DNA of 64,000 bases, taken from assembly GCA_028829895.1 (NCBI GenBank), contig CM054181.1, forward strand, positions 13,731,001 to 13,795,000, read 5' to 3'. This stretch comes from Sinotaia quadrata. Lineage: Eukaryota > Mollusca > Gastropoda > Architaenioglossa > Viviparidae. The notes under the pieces were generated by a model that had not been told where the DNA came from, did not search any database, and saw only the letters and a program-made list of their open reading frames with translations. Each line of letters opens with the position of its first letter. Position 1 is the stretch's first letter. Positions 1 through 10,165 of the stretch are shown in pieces. A program made the position numbers and the translations under genes.

Positions 1-811
1 CATATGTACACTGCAGCAATTGATTTAACTGAATGATTAAACATTTAACTGAACATGTTGTAGTGTCTACAAGGAAGTACAAAAACTAAAGAATATTTTA
101 TACAGTTAGCAACTCAGTGACAATTACAGAACTGGCTATTTTTGAAAGGATTTTCTTTTAAACGAAAAAATACATTCAAACCTATTTAAATAGAATATAT
201 CCCATGCTTTTAACTACACCTAAGCTGAGAATGCATGCCACTGATATAAAGATGAGAGCTGCATAATGTGTGTGGATATTACAGATTATAAGATTAAAGT
301 TGAAAATTACAACGATAATGCATTCACGGACAAGAGTTTGTGCGTATTTGTATTTCAGAAAGAGATATTTATGTTGAGAGAAAATAGCTTCTTCTCTCTC
401 AAATCATTTTCAAAAAACAGAAAAAAGAATAATCAGAGTACTGACAGGTTGGTAATACTACTGGAATAGAGAAAAGTACAGGGAAAAAATTGCAAAATAA
501 ATTATACATTAAAGACCAAGTGAAATGGAATCTAGGTCAGCCACAGATAAGAATAAATCCATACGAAACGAGTAATTTCCATTCTTAGAATCAGGACTAC
601 AAAATTTAAACTTTCAGAGATTTTGAATAAATGCATTTTTTTTGCTATTGAAAGTCAATATTTCTGAAAGAAATCAGAGCTCTCGTTCATTTGCGAGGCT
701 GACTTATCATCATAGCAACATAACATGTGACGTCACGAGTGGGAACAACAATCCACACGCGCTGTACAACTTATTGTTTTGCATTAAGCGCGTGGCTTGA
801 AAAAATAAAAC
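1..811. other. Intergenic, nothing recognised
   Basis: AT-rich unique-looking sequence with no coding signal above chance. The last 130 bp before the THAP fragment are less AT-rich and contain several CG dinucleotides (CGTCACG, ACGCGC). Confidence 0.5.
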
Positions 812-946
812 ATGATTAAATATTGCAGTATGCATGGCTGCACAAACAGCGAACAAACCAATAAATATGCAATTTTTACACTTCCCAAAGATCACAATTA
901 CGAAAAAAGTGGATTACAAAGCTGAAAAGAGAAAACTTTCATTGAC
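812..946 (+). pseudogene. Decayed THAP zinc-finger coding fragment
   Basis: From ATG 812 the frame reads MIKYCSMHGCTNSEQTNKYA, then IFTLPKDHNYE, which fits the N-terminus of a THAP domain: Cys-x4-Cys, Asn after the second Cys, then Phe-x-x-Pro-Lys-Asp. At the six-A run 903-908 the frame must shift by one base to continue as KKWITKLKRENFH, containing the Trp expected of THAP. A TGA follows at once, and the flanking minisatellite begins at about 948, so the later Cys and His ligands are missing. THAP domains occur in cellular DNA-binding proteins and in P-element-like transposases; the source cannot be told. It could also be a first exon with an assembly error in the A run. Confidence 0.6.
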
Positions 947-947
947 A

Positions 948-1353
948 GCACAAACGGTAGTGTGAACACAGACAGTAGTGTGTAGCAAACACAGAGAGTA
1001 GTGTGTAGTGAACACAGACGGTAGTGTGAAGTGAACACAGAGTAGTATATAGTGAACACAGACAGTAGTAGGCCTATGTAGTGAACACAGACAGTGGTGA
1101 AGTGAACACAGACAGTAGTGTGAAGTGAACAGACGGTAGTGTGTAGTGAACACAGACGGTAGTGTGAAGTGAACACAGACAATAGTGTGTAGTGAACACA
1201 GACAATGGTTAAGTGAACACAGACAGTAGTGTGAAGTGAACACAGACAATGGTTAAGTGAACACAGACGGCAGTGTGAAGTGAACAAAGACAGTAGGGTG
1301 TAGTAAACACAGACAGTAGTGTGAAGTGAACACAGACAATAGTGTGTAGCGCG
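948..1353. repeat. Minisatellite, ~20-22-bp units
   Basis: About 18-20 degenerate units built on GTGAAGTGAACACAGACAGTAGT, alternating with a GTGTAGTGAACACAGAC form. Long open frames on the minus strand (up to 240 codons from 1620 to 898) are a product of the repeat and are not genes. Confidence 0.9.
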
Positions 1354-1680
1354 CACTTTGAAGAAGACTGAAACGCAAAGCAGACAGTCGAAGTTTAGCA
1401 AACTCAGTGTTTGTGTCTGTAAATTTTTGCTAGGAGATGGGCCAGATGTTAATTCTCCACTTACCACTCCAGGCCGCCTGTAATCTGAGGCTAATCCCCA
1501 AAACACACCTTTTGGGTGGCCACACATGTTAGAAAGATGAATGATAGATAATGTAGAATAGAACAGTGATAGTTCTAGAAGATAGCTTGATCCTCTTGAT
1601 ACATACAGCCAGGACAGCAAGTAAATACAGGTGACAGACTATAGCTTGTAACATGTACAAATGTATGAGTCACGCTAATT

Positions 1681-1815
1681 AGCCGTGAATCTGAAGCTTA
1701 AAATATATAACTATGTGTGTGAAGTATGCATAGCCGTGAATCTCAAGCTTAAAATATTTAAATATGTGTGTGAAGAATGCATAACCGTGAATCTGAAGCT
1801 TAAAATATAAATATG
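1681..1815. repeat. Three tandem copies of a 51-bp unit
   Basis: AGCCGTGAATCTGAAGCTTA recurs at 1681, 1732 and 1783 (variant AACCGTGAAT), each followed by AAAATAT and GTGTGTGAAG sequence. The last copy is slightly deleted. Confidence 0.85.
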
Positions 1816-1939
1816 TTAGTAAATTAGTTCTTGAAATTCACGGCAATCTGCTTTAGACTGACTTAAGACAGTCTGTTGATTTTCTGAGCTAAGAATTTTC
1901 ACACTAAACATTATTCCCAGGGTTTTTGAAAATTCTTAA

Positions 1940-2402
1940 AAAATATCACTTTATTTTACTAGCAAAGTCTGATGGATGTTAAAAAATCACTTTATTTTAC
2001 TAGCAAAGTCTGATGGATGTTAAAAAATCACTTTATTTTACTAGCAAAGTCTGATGGATGTTTTAAAAAAAATCACTTTATTTTACTAGCAAAGTCTGAT
2101 GGATGTTAAAAAATCACTTTATTTTACTAGCAAAGTCTGATGGATGTTTAAAAAAAATCACTTTATTTTACTAGCAAAGTCTGATGGATGTTAAAAAATC
2201 ACTTTATTTTACTAGCAAAGTCTGATGGATGTTTAAAAAAAATCACTTTATTTTACTAGCAAAGTCTGATGGATGTTAAAAAATCACTTTATTTTACTAG
2301 CAAAGTCTGATGGATGTTTAAAAAAAATCACTTTATTTTACTAGCAAAGTCTGATGGATGTTAAAAAATCACTTTATTTTACTAGCAAAGTCTGATGGAT
2401 GT
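1940..2402. repeat. Eleven-copy minisatellite with alternating 41/44-bp units
   Basis: CTAGCAAAGTCTGATGGATG occurs at 1959, 2000, 2041, 2086, 2127, 2171, 2212, 2256, 2297, 2341 and 2382, spacing 41,41,45,41,44,41,44,41,44,41. Units are otherwise almost identical; the difference lies in the T/A run that joins them. The alternation makes an 85-bp higher-order unit. Confidence 0.95.
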
Positions 2403-2722
2403 TAATGTTTTATATGTCTGGCTGCGCGTATGCGTAAGAAGTAATTACAGCTACACGTGTAAGTACCGTGGTCAAAGCGACTTGCATACATTCCAGTCAA
2501 ACAACTGATCAAAACACAATATTAACAGGCACCGTACGTTGTTTCATTAGTCAGATAACTGACAAATTAAAAAAAAAAAGACTAATTAATCACTCTGTAA
2601 AAGTTATAGCGATGAAAATAAAAAAACTGTCTTATCAGGCAATGTTGTCCTGCAACAGTTAGAATAAGAACGCAACTGAATTTATCCGTTTTTTGCAAAA
2701 TCAAATAATATTTTAAAGTCCT

Positions 2723-2797
2723 CCCCCCCCCCCCTCATTTTCCGAGTACAGACGTCCAATTTCTTAACGATTCCACCCCCCCCCCCTTTTTTTTTTA
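2723..2797. repeat. Two poly-C tracts and a poly-T tract
   Basis: C12 at 2723-2734, C11 at 2776-2786, then T11. Homopolymer tracts such as these are prone to sequencing error. Confidence 0.8.
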
Positions 2798-2911
2798 GTG
2801 TGTTTCATGTAAATCTCAGGTTCTGAGAATGATTTTTGTTATTTAAAAAATAGCAACTTCTGAAACGATCTAATTTATAATTTAAAAAACTTCACTAATG
2901 TTTATTACTGC

Positions 2912-3345
2912 AGTGTGTGTGTGCGTGCGTGTGTGTGTGTTTATATATATTATACATAACAAACCTACGCACTCTTTTGTGCATACAAACACATGCATAT
3001 ATATATATTTCTTAGAATGATACATACAAACACATGCATATATATTTCTTAGAATGATACATACAAACACATGCATATATATTTCTTAGAATGATACATA
3101 CAAACACATGCATATATATTTCTTAGAATGATACATACAAACACATGCATAGATATTTCAAAGAATGATACATACAAACACAAGCATATATAATACATAC
3201 AAACACGTATATATATATATATATAAATATTTTTTACAATGATGCATACTAACACGTGTATATATACATATTTTTTTACAATGATACAAACACATGCATA
3301 TATATATATATATTTTTATTAGAATGACACATACAAATACATGCA
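2912..3345. repeat. (GT)n tract and 37-bp minisatellite
   Basis: A short GT/GC run (2912-2940), then about five near-identical ~37-bp units of AATGATACATACAAACACAT plus GCATATATATTTCTTAG, decaying into TA-rich variants to about 3345. Confidence 0.85.
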
Positions 3346-3357
3346 AGCAAACGACTA

Positions 3358-3545
3358 AAAACACACACGCATACATTTGTACGTAATGACATAAAAACAC
3401 ACACGCACACATTTGTACGTAATGACATAAAAACACGCACGCACACATTTGTACGTAATGACATAAAAACACACACGCACACATTTGTACGTAATGACAT
3501 AAAAACACACACGCACACATTTGTACGTAATGACATAAAAACACA
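3358..3545. repeat. Five-copy 37-bp minisatellite
   Basis: AATGACATAAAAACAC at 3384, 3421, 3458, 3495 and 3532, each followed by CACGCACACATTTGTACGT. Related in sequence to the arrays on both sides, so the whole 2.98-3.93 kb block probably grew from one ancestor. Confidence 0.92.
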
Positions 3546-3935
3546 TCCTTGTTTACATATTTACATACCATTATATATACAAACTCAAGCATGCATATAT
3601 TTGTGCGTACAATGATACAAACACAAACATGCATACATTGGTAAGTAATGATACATACAAACACTTGGTGCATGCATATTTAATGTATAATGATACAGAG
3701 AAACTCAAGATGGCATACTTTGTATCTGCAATATTACCAATATGCATGTGTGTGTGTTTGTGTGTGTGTGTACGCACAATGATGCAAACACATTCATGTA
3801 CGCACTTATAGATACAATGATACAAACACACGCATGCATACATTGTACGTACAATGATACAAACGCATGCATACATGTATGTAGAATAATACAAACCCAT
3901 GCATGCATACATATGTACAATACAAACATTTTGTA
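3546..3935. repeat. Degenerate continuation of the minisatellite block
   Basis: Irregular units of the form CAATGATACAAACACATGCATACAT, with a short GT run at 3748-3772. Clearly related to 2985-3345 but diverged and of variable length. Confidence 0.75.
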
Positions 3936-5074
3936 ATGAACATAATTCGTCAGTCGCGCGCGCTAATTTAATCCGGAAATTATATTTTAAATTAGGCTAC
4001 AGCTAAGTCCTGATGGGGGTAAAAAAAGAATCCACGTAATTTGTGCGTACAGAAATACAACAATAGTTTCCTAGCGTGATAGACGTAACACAGAAACGTG
4101 CAACAGCATTTCATTAATTATTTAAGTTACTTTGAAGTCGAGAGAACCCGGATGGCGTAACTGGGAAAACTCCAGCGTAGGACTAGGAGAAAGAGCGTTA
4201 AAAAGCATTTCTCTCTATTGATCTGTATGACAAATAAAACCTTAAACGAATAAAAATTATTCGGTTTGAATCAAACACTCTTACCAGTGAAGTACACAGT
4301 ACTTACTCATTCGCGCAGTACGTAAATTAGGTCATCGAGTGTAAAACGCCTCCCCACGTAATTAGGTTAATTGAATTTATGCACGACCTTTCGGTCAGTT
4401 AAATTTTTGCGTGGCCTTCCACCCGGAAGCACCTACATTTACGCATGGCATTTTGGTGAAGTATAATTATGTTTGACCTTTCGGTCTGTTGTGTTTGTGC
4501 TGGTCACAAGTCAAGCGTCGGATATGTATTATATATATTTTTTGTATCTAAGTGGCGTGACCGCCACAATTATAACTTTTTATAACAAACTACTGGTTAT
4601 TGGCTGACGGAAGCGAAAGCAAGCCCGCTACTTTAGATGTACAGATAGGCAGTAATGAAGTGGCTATATATCAAGTGTAATGAACGTTTTAACCTTTGTT
4701 CTAACACTAAGGCAGGAAATTAATGTGTATTGTATTGCTGTGTCATTAAATCTGGTTCATTCATTAACTGTCCACAAAAAAGCCGCCATTTTATTATGAA
4801 CCGACGAGTCGTATTTAAAATTTTAAAAAGTTATTCTCGTGTGCGGTCTTGTCGAAGCGAACTAACACAAACACAATAACAAACGGATTCAGTACGCAAG
4901 ACCACCTCCCCTTCCCCCATCCTCTTTAGCCATTTATACTGTTCTTCATTGGAATTCATACTTAAAAATTCATAACAAGTGTACAATGTTGCAAGTCCGG
5001 TCAGCGTCAGTTCAGTTTCAGACCAGTAAACAGTCGCTCCACTCACGTAATATGAATAAAAGAATATAAAGTTT
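3936..5074. other. Intergenic, nothing recognised
   Basis: Two loosely similar stretches sharing GACCTTTCGGTC (4385-4395 and 4476-4487) suggest a decayed repeat. A minus-strand frame at 4831-5046 (71 codons) has no recognisable family and I do not call it. Confidence 0.45.

Positions 5075-5076
<2 letters not shown>

Positions 5077-5150
<74 letters not shown>
5077..5150. repeat. (GT)37 microsatellite
   Basis: Uninterrupted GT dinucleotides over about 74 bases; likely highly polymorphic. Confidence 0.97.
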
Positions 5151-5151
<1 letters not shown>

Positions 5152-6654
5152 CATTGTTTTATTTGAATGATGCATAAAATGGGCTTCATAAAACTGCTAT
5201 TTTAAAAATTAAACAACATCAAAAAAATCATTCGAACGAACCTTGAAGTAGTCTGAGATACCACGTTGCCATAATGTCGTGTTGCTAAACTCGATGCCAA
5301 GCAAGCCAGGTAACACGTGGACTGGCATGAGAGCTTTGAAATTTATTCAAGAATTTTGCCTGTTGTCTGATTGAAATAGGGACGACTCCAGCACGCGTCA
5401 TGGGTTTCAGTAGAAGTGCGACGGCACACACATATTTATTTTTAGCACACGCACACTCATACATACGCGCACGCACACACACACACACACTACTACATTA
5501 CCGAAGTAAGAATATACTCATTTGCATATTCTGAACTGTATCTAACAGCCATTTGATTTTACTGATCGAGGAAGACCTTTAAGTATACTAAGGTCAGTCT
5601 GTTGTTTATATTTCTCGTTGTCTCTGAGTATTTATAATTAAGATTAGTTCCTCCCCCCTCCTTTTCTTATTTGTGTGATCAGAACTTTTATATTTCGGTT
5701 TACGAAAAAAATTATTAATTACTATAACTACTGAACACGCTGCAGTGTATTTATTGTGCAAATTTCCTCAACCGCACGTATTTAACTTGGATTCAGTGCG
5801 ACAGTGAGTTGACATACGCATTTAGTTTGGGATGGATGGATGGATGGATAAATAGATAGACAGACAAGATGATAGTGAGTTTGTGCGACCTCTGTAAATA
5901 GCAAGTGAAATAAAATCATTCCGATTCACACTGAAATAATCTACCTATATTTTGCTATATAAAGGAGAAGAGGCCCATAGAGCAGTTTACTTTGGACAGA
6001 CACCTGACAGAGATGAAGCACTTTAATCAATAGTTAGAACACACCACCACCACCACCACTCCCGAAAAATTAAATACTTTAATTTGATAATATTCTTTAT
6101 TTTAACTCTTGCTGAAATCAGCTATATTAAAACAAAATAATGTTATACTTCTTTGCAGGCTAAATAGATGTGCAGTGAAACTGATTTGTATTCCCTCTCT
6201 GTTTCTCAAATGTTAACCCCATAGTGGCCACAGACTAAAGCGGATGCGGCGTGTGCATAATTTACTAGAGTTATCTTCCGATGATACGTGAATGTATAAT
6301 TTTGACATTCTAAATTCAAAAACTAAATGTGAACTAAAGAAAAATAAAATACAGAATGCCTGTATTTCTTCTTCTTTTTTTTTTTTAAATAGCAATCTCT
6401 TACAAAGGATTCAAATGTCTATTCAATGCAATTGCACTTGTCATGATTATTGAAAGGCTCATTAAGTTTCCCCCGCAGCAAACTGACACTGTTTTAATGC
6501 TGACTAATCAATTATTAAACTGATTACAGTCATAAACTCATACGTTAGTCCTGTGAGCGTCTATGTTAATACTCTCTTGGCTGCGTCACTTAATTGCCAG
6601 GCCACTATTAGTATTAGTTCAGTCCAGCTGTCGTCATTTCCATTATTCCCCTGT
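5151..6654. other. Intergenic with small simple repeats
   Basis: Contains a CA/GC run (5465-5490), a GGAT tetranucleotide run (5829-5850), a CAC run (6042-6059) and a T-rich run near 6370. No gene seen. Confidence 0.5.
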
Positions 6655-6780
6655 GGCTCATTCGGGGGTATGGGTAGGCGGGCAGCTCTATGTAGGTCAT
6701 TTGTAAAATGGGCTCTCTGCCTACTATGTCTGAGCGCTTAATCCTGGGGTTAGGGTTCGAATCCGATTGGAGATGAAATC
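6655..6780 (+). repeat. Possible tRNA-derived SINE head
   Basis: GGGTTCGAATCC (6747-6758) is a good Pol III B box, with GGGTAGGCGGGCAGCTC (6672-6688) in the rough position of an A box. The spacing is longer than in a normal tRNA and no cloverleaf folds by eye, so this is at best a degenerate SINE. Tentative. Confidence 0.3.
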
Positions 6781-6854
6781 TAGACCCAGTCTGGTCCGAT
6801 CCCTATGGTATGTGTAAAGCTCTGGTCAAATACGACAGCAAAGTTTATTAAATC

Positions 6855-7473
6855 TGTAAACCAGGAGATTCTGGTAAAAGCAAAAGGCTGCTTCTTCCCT
6901 GTAAAATGTAATCTGGAAACAAACGCTAAGTTTCCAGTTTATTCAAATCTAACTCCATTCTTTCTTACATTCAAGTCTCAACTTACAGTTTCCTGCAACA
7001 ATATTCATTAGCCTGATACACGCATACAGCATAATACAATAAATAATGCAACATAACAATTTTATGAACGTGTTCATTGGAAACAATGTCAAGTGCTTAG
7101 CATACTACATACAAGCACCATAGTTCACAATTTGTGAATAACCATTAAGCTAGCAGCCACCTTTCATGACCAGGCTTCTTCCGCACCAAATTCAAAGTGA
7201 TTAGAAAATAAATTATTTTTAACAGGTAAATTTTGATTTCAGCCCATTTGCTAGTCTCATTCTTGTAACTCTTAACCATTGGACAATAAAAAGTACTCAT
7301 CCACCTAAAACTGTTTTAGATTACATCAGGAAGTCTAGGACATTTACTCCAACTCTGGCACTTAATAAAATATCATCATAAGCAGTGCCCAAGGTCGGGT
7401 CACTTTGACATTTAACAATTTATATAACAATTAAGTTTAGAATTAGGGATAGTGAAATATATTCCGCCACAGA
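6855..7473 (+). mobile_element. Dispersed noncoding element, copy A (3' portion)
   Basis: Matches the 3' 600 bp of the copies at 10908 and 43279. Shared landmarks: TAAACCAGGA, AACTCCATTCTTTCTTACAT, CAGTTTCCTGCAACA, GTGCCCAAGGTCGGGTCACT, and the 3' end ATATTCCGCCACA. No coding capacity seen; class unknown. Confidence 0.75.
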
Positions 7474-8997
7474 GTCATAGGCTGACATGGGTGGAAAATT
7501 TCCCAGAAAAGATTGAGTTTCCAGACTGATAATATTCTCACCCTAAGTGCTTTTTTTATTTTTATTTTTAGTCCGATTTGCATAAGGTCACATGAAGAGA
7601 AACACCAATGTGTGTGTGTGTGTGTGCGTGCATTTCTGCTGACGTCACAATCACGTGATATACTTGCTAGTAAACAGAGTGCAAGTTAATGTCATACACC
7701 AAGTACACATTTTGTTATTTGGTTGGCAGACATATTGTATGAACCCAGGAAAGCAAATAACAGGAGTGAAAATTAATTTTTATATTTTTCTTGAAATTTA
7801 TTAAATATTTTTATTTTTATTAAATGTTACTTCAACCCAGCGATTTTTTTTCTGCGAGTGTAGAAATAAAGTCTAAGCGTGGATCAAAAGACTAGAGCTG
7901 CTGAAAATGGCATAATTTCACTGGTTAGAAGGCCGTGGTACGTGCGTCCTCAGTCATGCACCAGTAGAGAAAATCGCCAGTCTTATCGCGCAGTTTCATA
8001 AATATACATTAAAAATCGCCAGGTTTCCTATCGCGCAGTTTCATGTATAGAAATTAACAATCGCATCTCTAACCTACATTCGGATCACAAATGGTGCCCG
8101 ACTGTCCCCGGGTCAAGATGTCCAAGGTCGCTAACTTATCCATTTACGCTAACAAGAGATCTCCTGACTTTTGTATACAATAATAGAACATAACTCGAGA
8201 TTGTTTTGTCAACTCGTTAAACAGATTAAATTATTTTTTCTTGTGCGCCTGTATGGTAAGTCCAGTCAAAATTGTGAACAAATCACTTGTCTTGAATGCT
8301 TGTCCCGACTTTCCGGCTGTGATTTGGTCATTGCACAGGTTGAGTGCTCAAGGTGTAAAGTGAAAAGGTTCACGTTTGACCAGCCAAGTTCTTCTGGTGG
8401 TTATATAGTATATACCAACCGCTTCTTTCCTCGTCGTTTCATCTACCTAAACTGTACAGGGGTAGACTTGCATTTGTCGTCAACTTACTCATAGACTGCC
8501 TGACCATTTTGCAACAGCGTGAGTTTTCATGTATGCCAATTTTGCGGTAGTAGAAATCTGCTGCGGCTGTCACGTCACACGTCGCGCTGCGCCAAGGAGG
8601 ATAACTCCATCTGAGCAACTGTCCATCAGGTGAACCATGTCCAAATCTGTCACCCTTGTTACTTTCCTCTATGATTTCTTATTCTAATTCCACAACCACA
8701 AACTGTCTTATTTAACAAAATACTTTATGTGATTTAAGAGCAAGAGACTCTAAAAGACTTTATATCTATATTCTATGCCAATGTATGAGATCTCACGAAC
8801 AATATAGTACTCTTGGCGAGAGTTCTCTTAGTCGCTTAGTAGGAATTTCAATCCGGATTTGATAAACTATTTTATTTTCTTTCTTTTACTATTGCCTTGT
8901 GACTACTTTATTTTTCTTTGTTTGCACTTGTTAATCTTATTCATAGCATTGAATACATTTGTTGTTAATTGTAAACATTTCCACTTCATATTCTTTA
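7474..8997. other. Intergenic, no supported gene
   Basis: Short GT run (7611-7630). A 40-50 bp duplication around 7970-8050 shares TCGCGCAGTTTCAT. A 107-codon plus-strand frame at 8171-8494 has two Cys-x2-Cys pairs but no ATG start, no splice sites and no family I recognise; not called. Confidence 0.45.
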
Positions 8998-9137
8998 CCT
9001 GAGTTGTTATTTTAACTCCAGTGCTTACAAAAATATCATCAGGCAGAGAGTACCCGAAGGTCATGTCACGTTGACATTAACAACTATATAATAATTAAGT
9101 TTTAAAATAGGGACAAGCAAATTTACTCCGCCACACT
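8998..9137 (+). mobile_element. Dispersed noncoding element, copy D (3' end only)
   Basis: About 140 bp matching the 3' terminus of the family: AAAAATATCATCA, GTACCCGAAGGTCATGTCAC, AATTAAGTTTTAAAATAGGG, ending AAATTTACTCCGCCACAC. Confidence 0.75.
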
Positions 9138-9894
9138 ATGTGACTATACATCATCATTAGGGAACTTAACCGCTAGACATACATAAAAAACAAACAAACA
9201 CCCTGTGTCCGTTTGCGAAAGTCCGATGTGACTCATCTATAGTGCACCTATCACACCCCTGTCCGGATTAATTTATTTAATTATTAAGCCTGCTAATCGA
9301 CATTATGTTGGATTCTGGTTAAATCCCTACCCCCAAAAAACAAACAAACAAACAAAAAAAAAACAACAAAACCCCCCAACCAAAATAACCCCAACAAAAC
9401 AACCGAACCATAAAGTACACTGCATGAGTTTTCTGATCTTCCACAGTCATGTCATGATTGAATTTAGTTCGAATTTCGACGGAAACCAGACCAATTCCAC
9501 ATTCCCTGACGCGATAAGAATAAAATGTCTTGCCGTTTCATTTGCATCTGTCACGGACCCAGCGACAATAAATTACACACAGTACAAAATAAAAAATCCA
9601 CAAGGTCTGTGCATATCTCAGTGTGCCTTAGAAACAGCCCCCACAGCTTGCCTGCGTTTGATTGAATCGCGCGTCAGTTTGCCAGCCAGCCACAGACAAA
9701 GCAAGAAGAAAAAAAAGAAAGGATTTTTGCCTCATTCAAAACCGATTTTATTGGTTTTGCAAGAAGCGTGTATTGCAATTTAACCTTCGTCATACCGACA
9801 GCATTATACATTTATTAATATATATCAGAGAGGGAGAGGGGGGGAGGAACTAAGGCACCTGCTTCTTCCCTTCTCTCATTTACTCGTGTTTAAA
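9138..9894. other. Region upstream of PLD
   Basis: A/C-rich low-complexity stretch at 9333-9410. The remainder is unique-looking. GC content rises toward the PLD start, as expected near a promoter. A 119-codon plus-strand frame (9424-9783) lacks any recognisable feature. Confidence 0.45.
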
Positions 9895-9929
9895 GTCACG
9901 TGACATTTGCAGTGAACAAGATGGCAGCC
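9895..9929 (+). promoter_or_regulatory. Probable PLD core promoter: CACGTG palindrome and YY1-like motif
   Basis: The palindrome GTCACGTGAC (9895-9904) is an E-box of the USF/TFE type. Thirteen bases on, CAAGATGGCAGCC (9917-9929) resembles the YY1 element found at the transcription start of many animal housekeeping genes. Both sit about 80-110 bp before the PLD start codon. No TATA box is clear. Role inferred from motif and position. Confidence 0.45.
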
Positions 9930-9993
9930 TCACAGTGACAAACGAAAACAAACTCTAACAAAGTTTTGTAACTGTGCGGAAATGACCGGTTAA
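9921..9993 (+). promoter_or_regulatory. Two mini-uORFs in the PLD 5' leader
   Basis: If transcription starts near the YY1-like motif, the leader holds ATG at 9921 (five codons, TGA at 9936-9938) and ATG at 9982 (three codons, TAA at 9991-9993), both closed before the PLD ATG at 10006. They could reduce translation of the main ORF. This depends on the unknown transcription start. Confidence 0.4.
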
Positions 9994-10005
9994 AGGTCTG
10001 TCATT

Positions 10006-10165
10006 ATGTCGAAATCGGAAGAATGCATTTCACCTGTGAAAGATACAACCCGGGAATTCTTACGATCGTTTTCACTTGTCGAATGCGATTCAGATGCAGA
10101 TGAATTCGACGAATTGTCGCCGATCCCGGAGACACCCGCTGACGAGATCGACGCAAATGCTCTTG
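10006..10165 (+). CDS. PLD1: PLD exon 1: start codon and acidic N-terminus
   Basis: Codes residues 1-53 plus one base. It opens with [18 protein letters not shown] and is rich in Asp, Glu, Ser and Pro; no domain is visible and this part is poorly conserved in the family. The start was chosen because it is the first ATG whose frame continues through the GTAAGT donor into exon 2. Two upstream ATGs open only mini-ORFs. Donor at 10166, phase 1. No transcript evidence excludes an additional non-coding first exon. Confidence 0.85.

Noticed and set aside
898..1620. 240-codon minus-strand open frame
   Set aside because: It is translation of the 20-22-bp minisatellite (CSLHTTVCVH-type repeats) with no start context, domain or splice sites.
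1940..2402. CRISPR-like regular repeat array
   Set aside because: No unique spacers: the whole unit repeats. The genome is eukaryotic.
3158..3912. Several 60-171-codon minus-strand frames rich in Cys, Val and Tyr
   Set aside because: All lie in the ACACAC/ATACAT minisatellite block and follow the repeat period.
4831..5046. 71-codon minus-strand frame, possible first exon of a divergent gene
   Set aside because: No family resemblance, no clear donor, and it abuts a microsatellite; not enough to call.
8171..8494. 107-codon frame with two Cys-x2-Cys pairs
   Set aside because: No ATG at its start, no recognisable zinc-finger family, no splice sites. Frames of this length are expected by chance in 64 kb.
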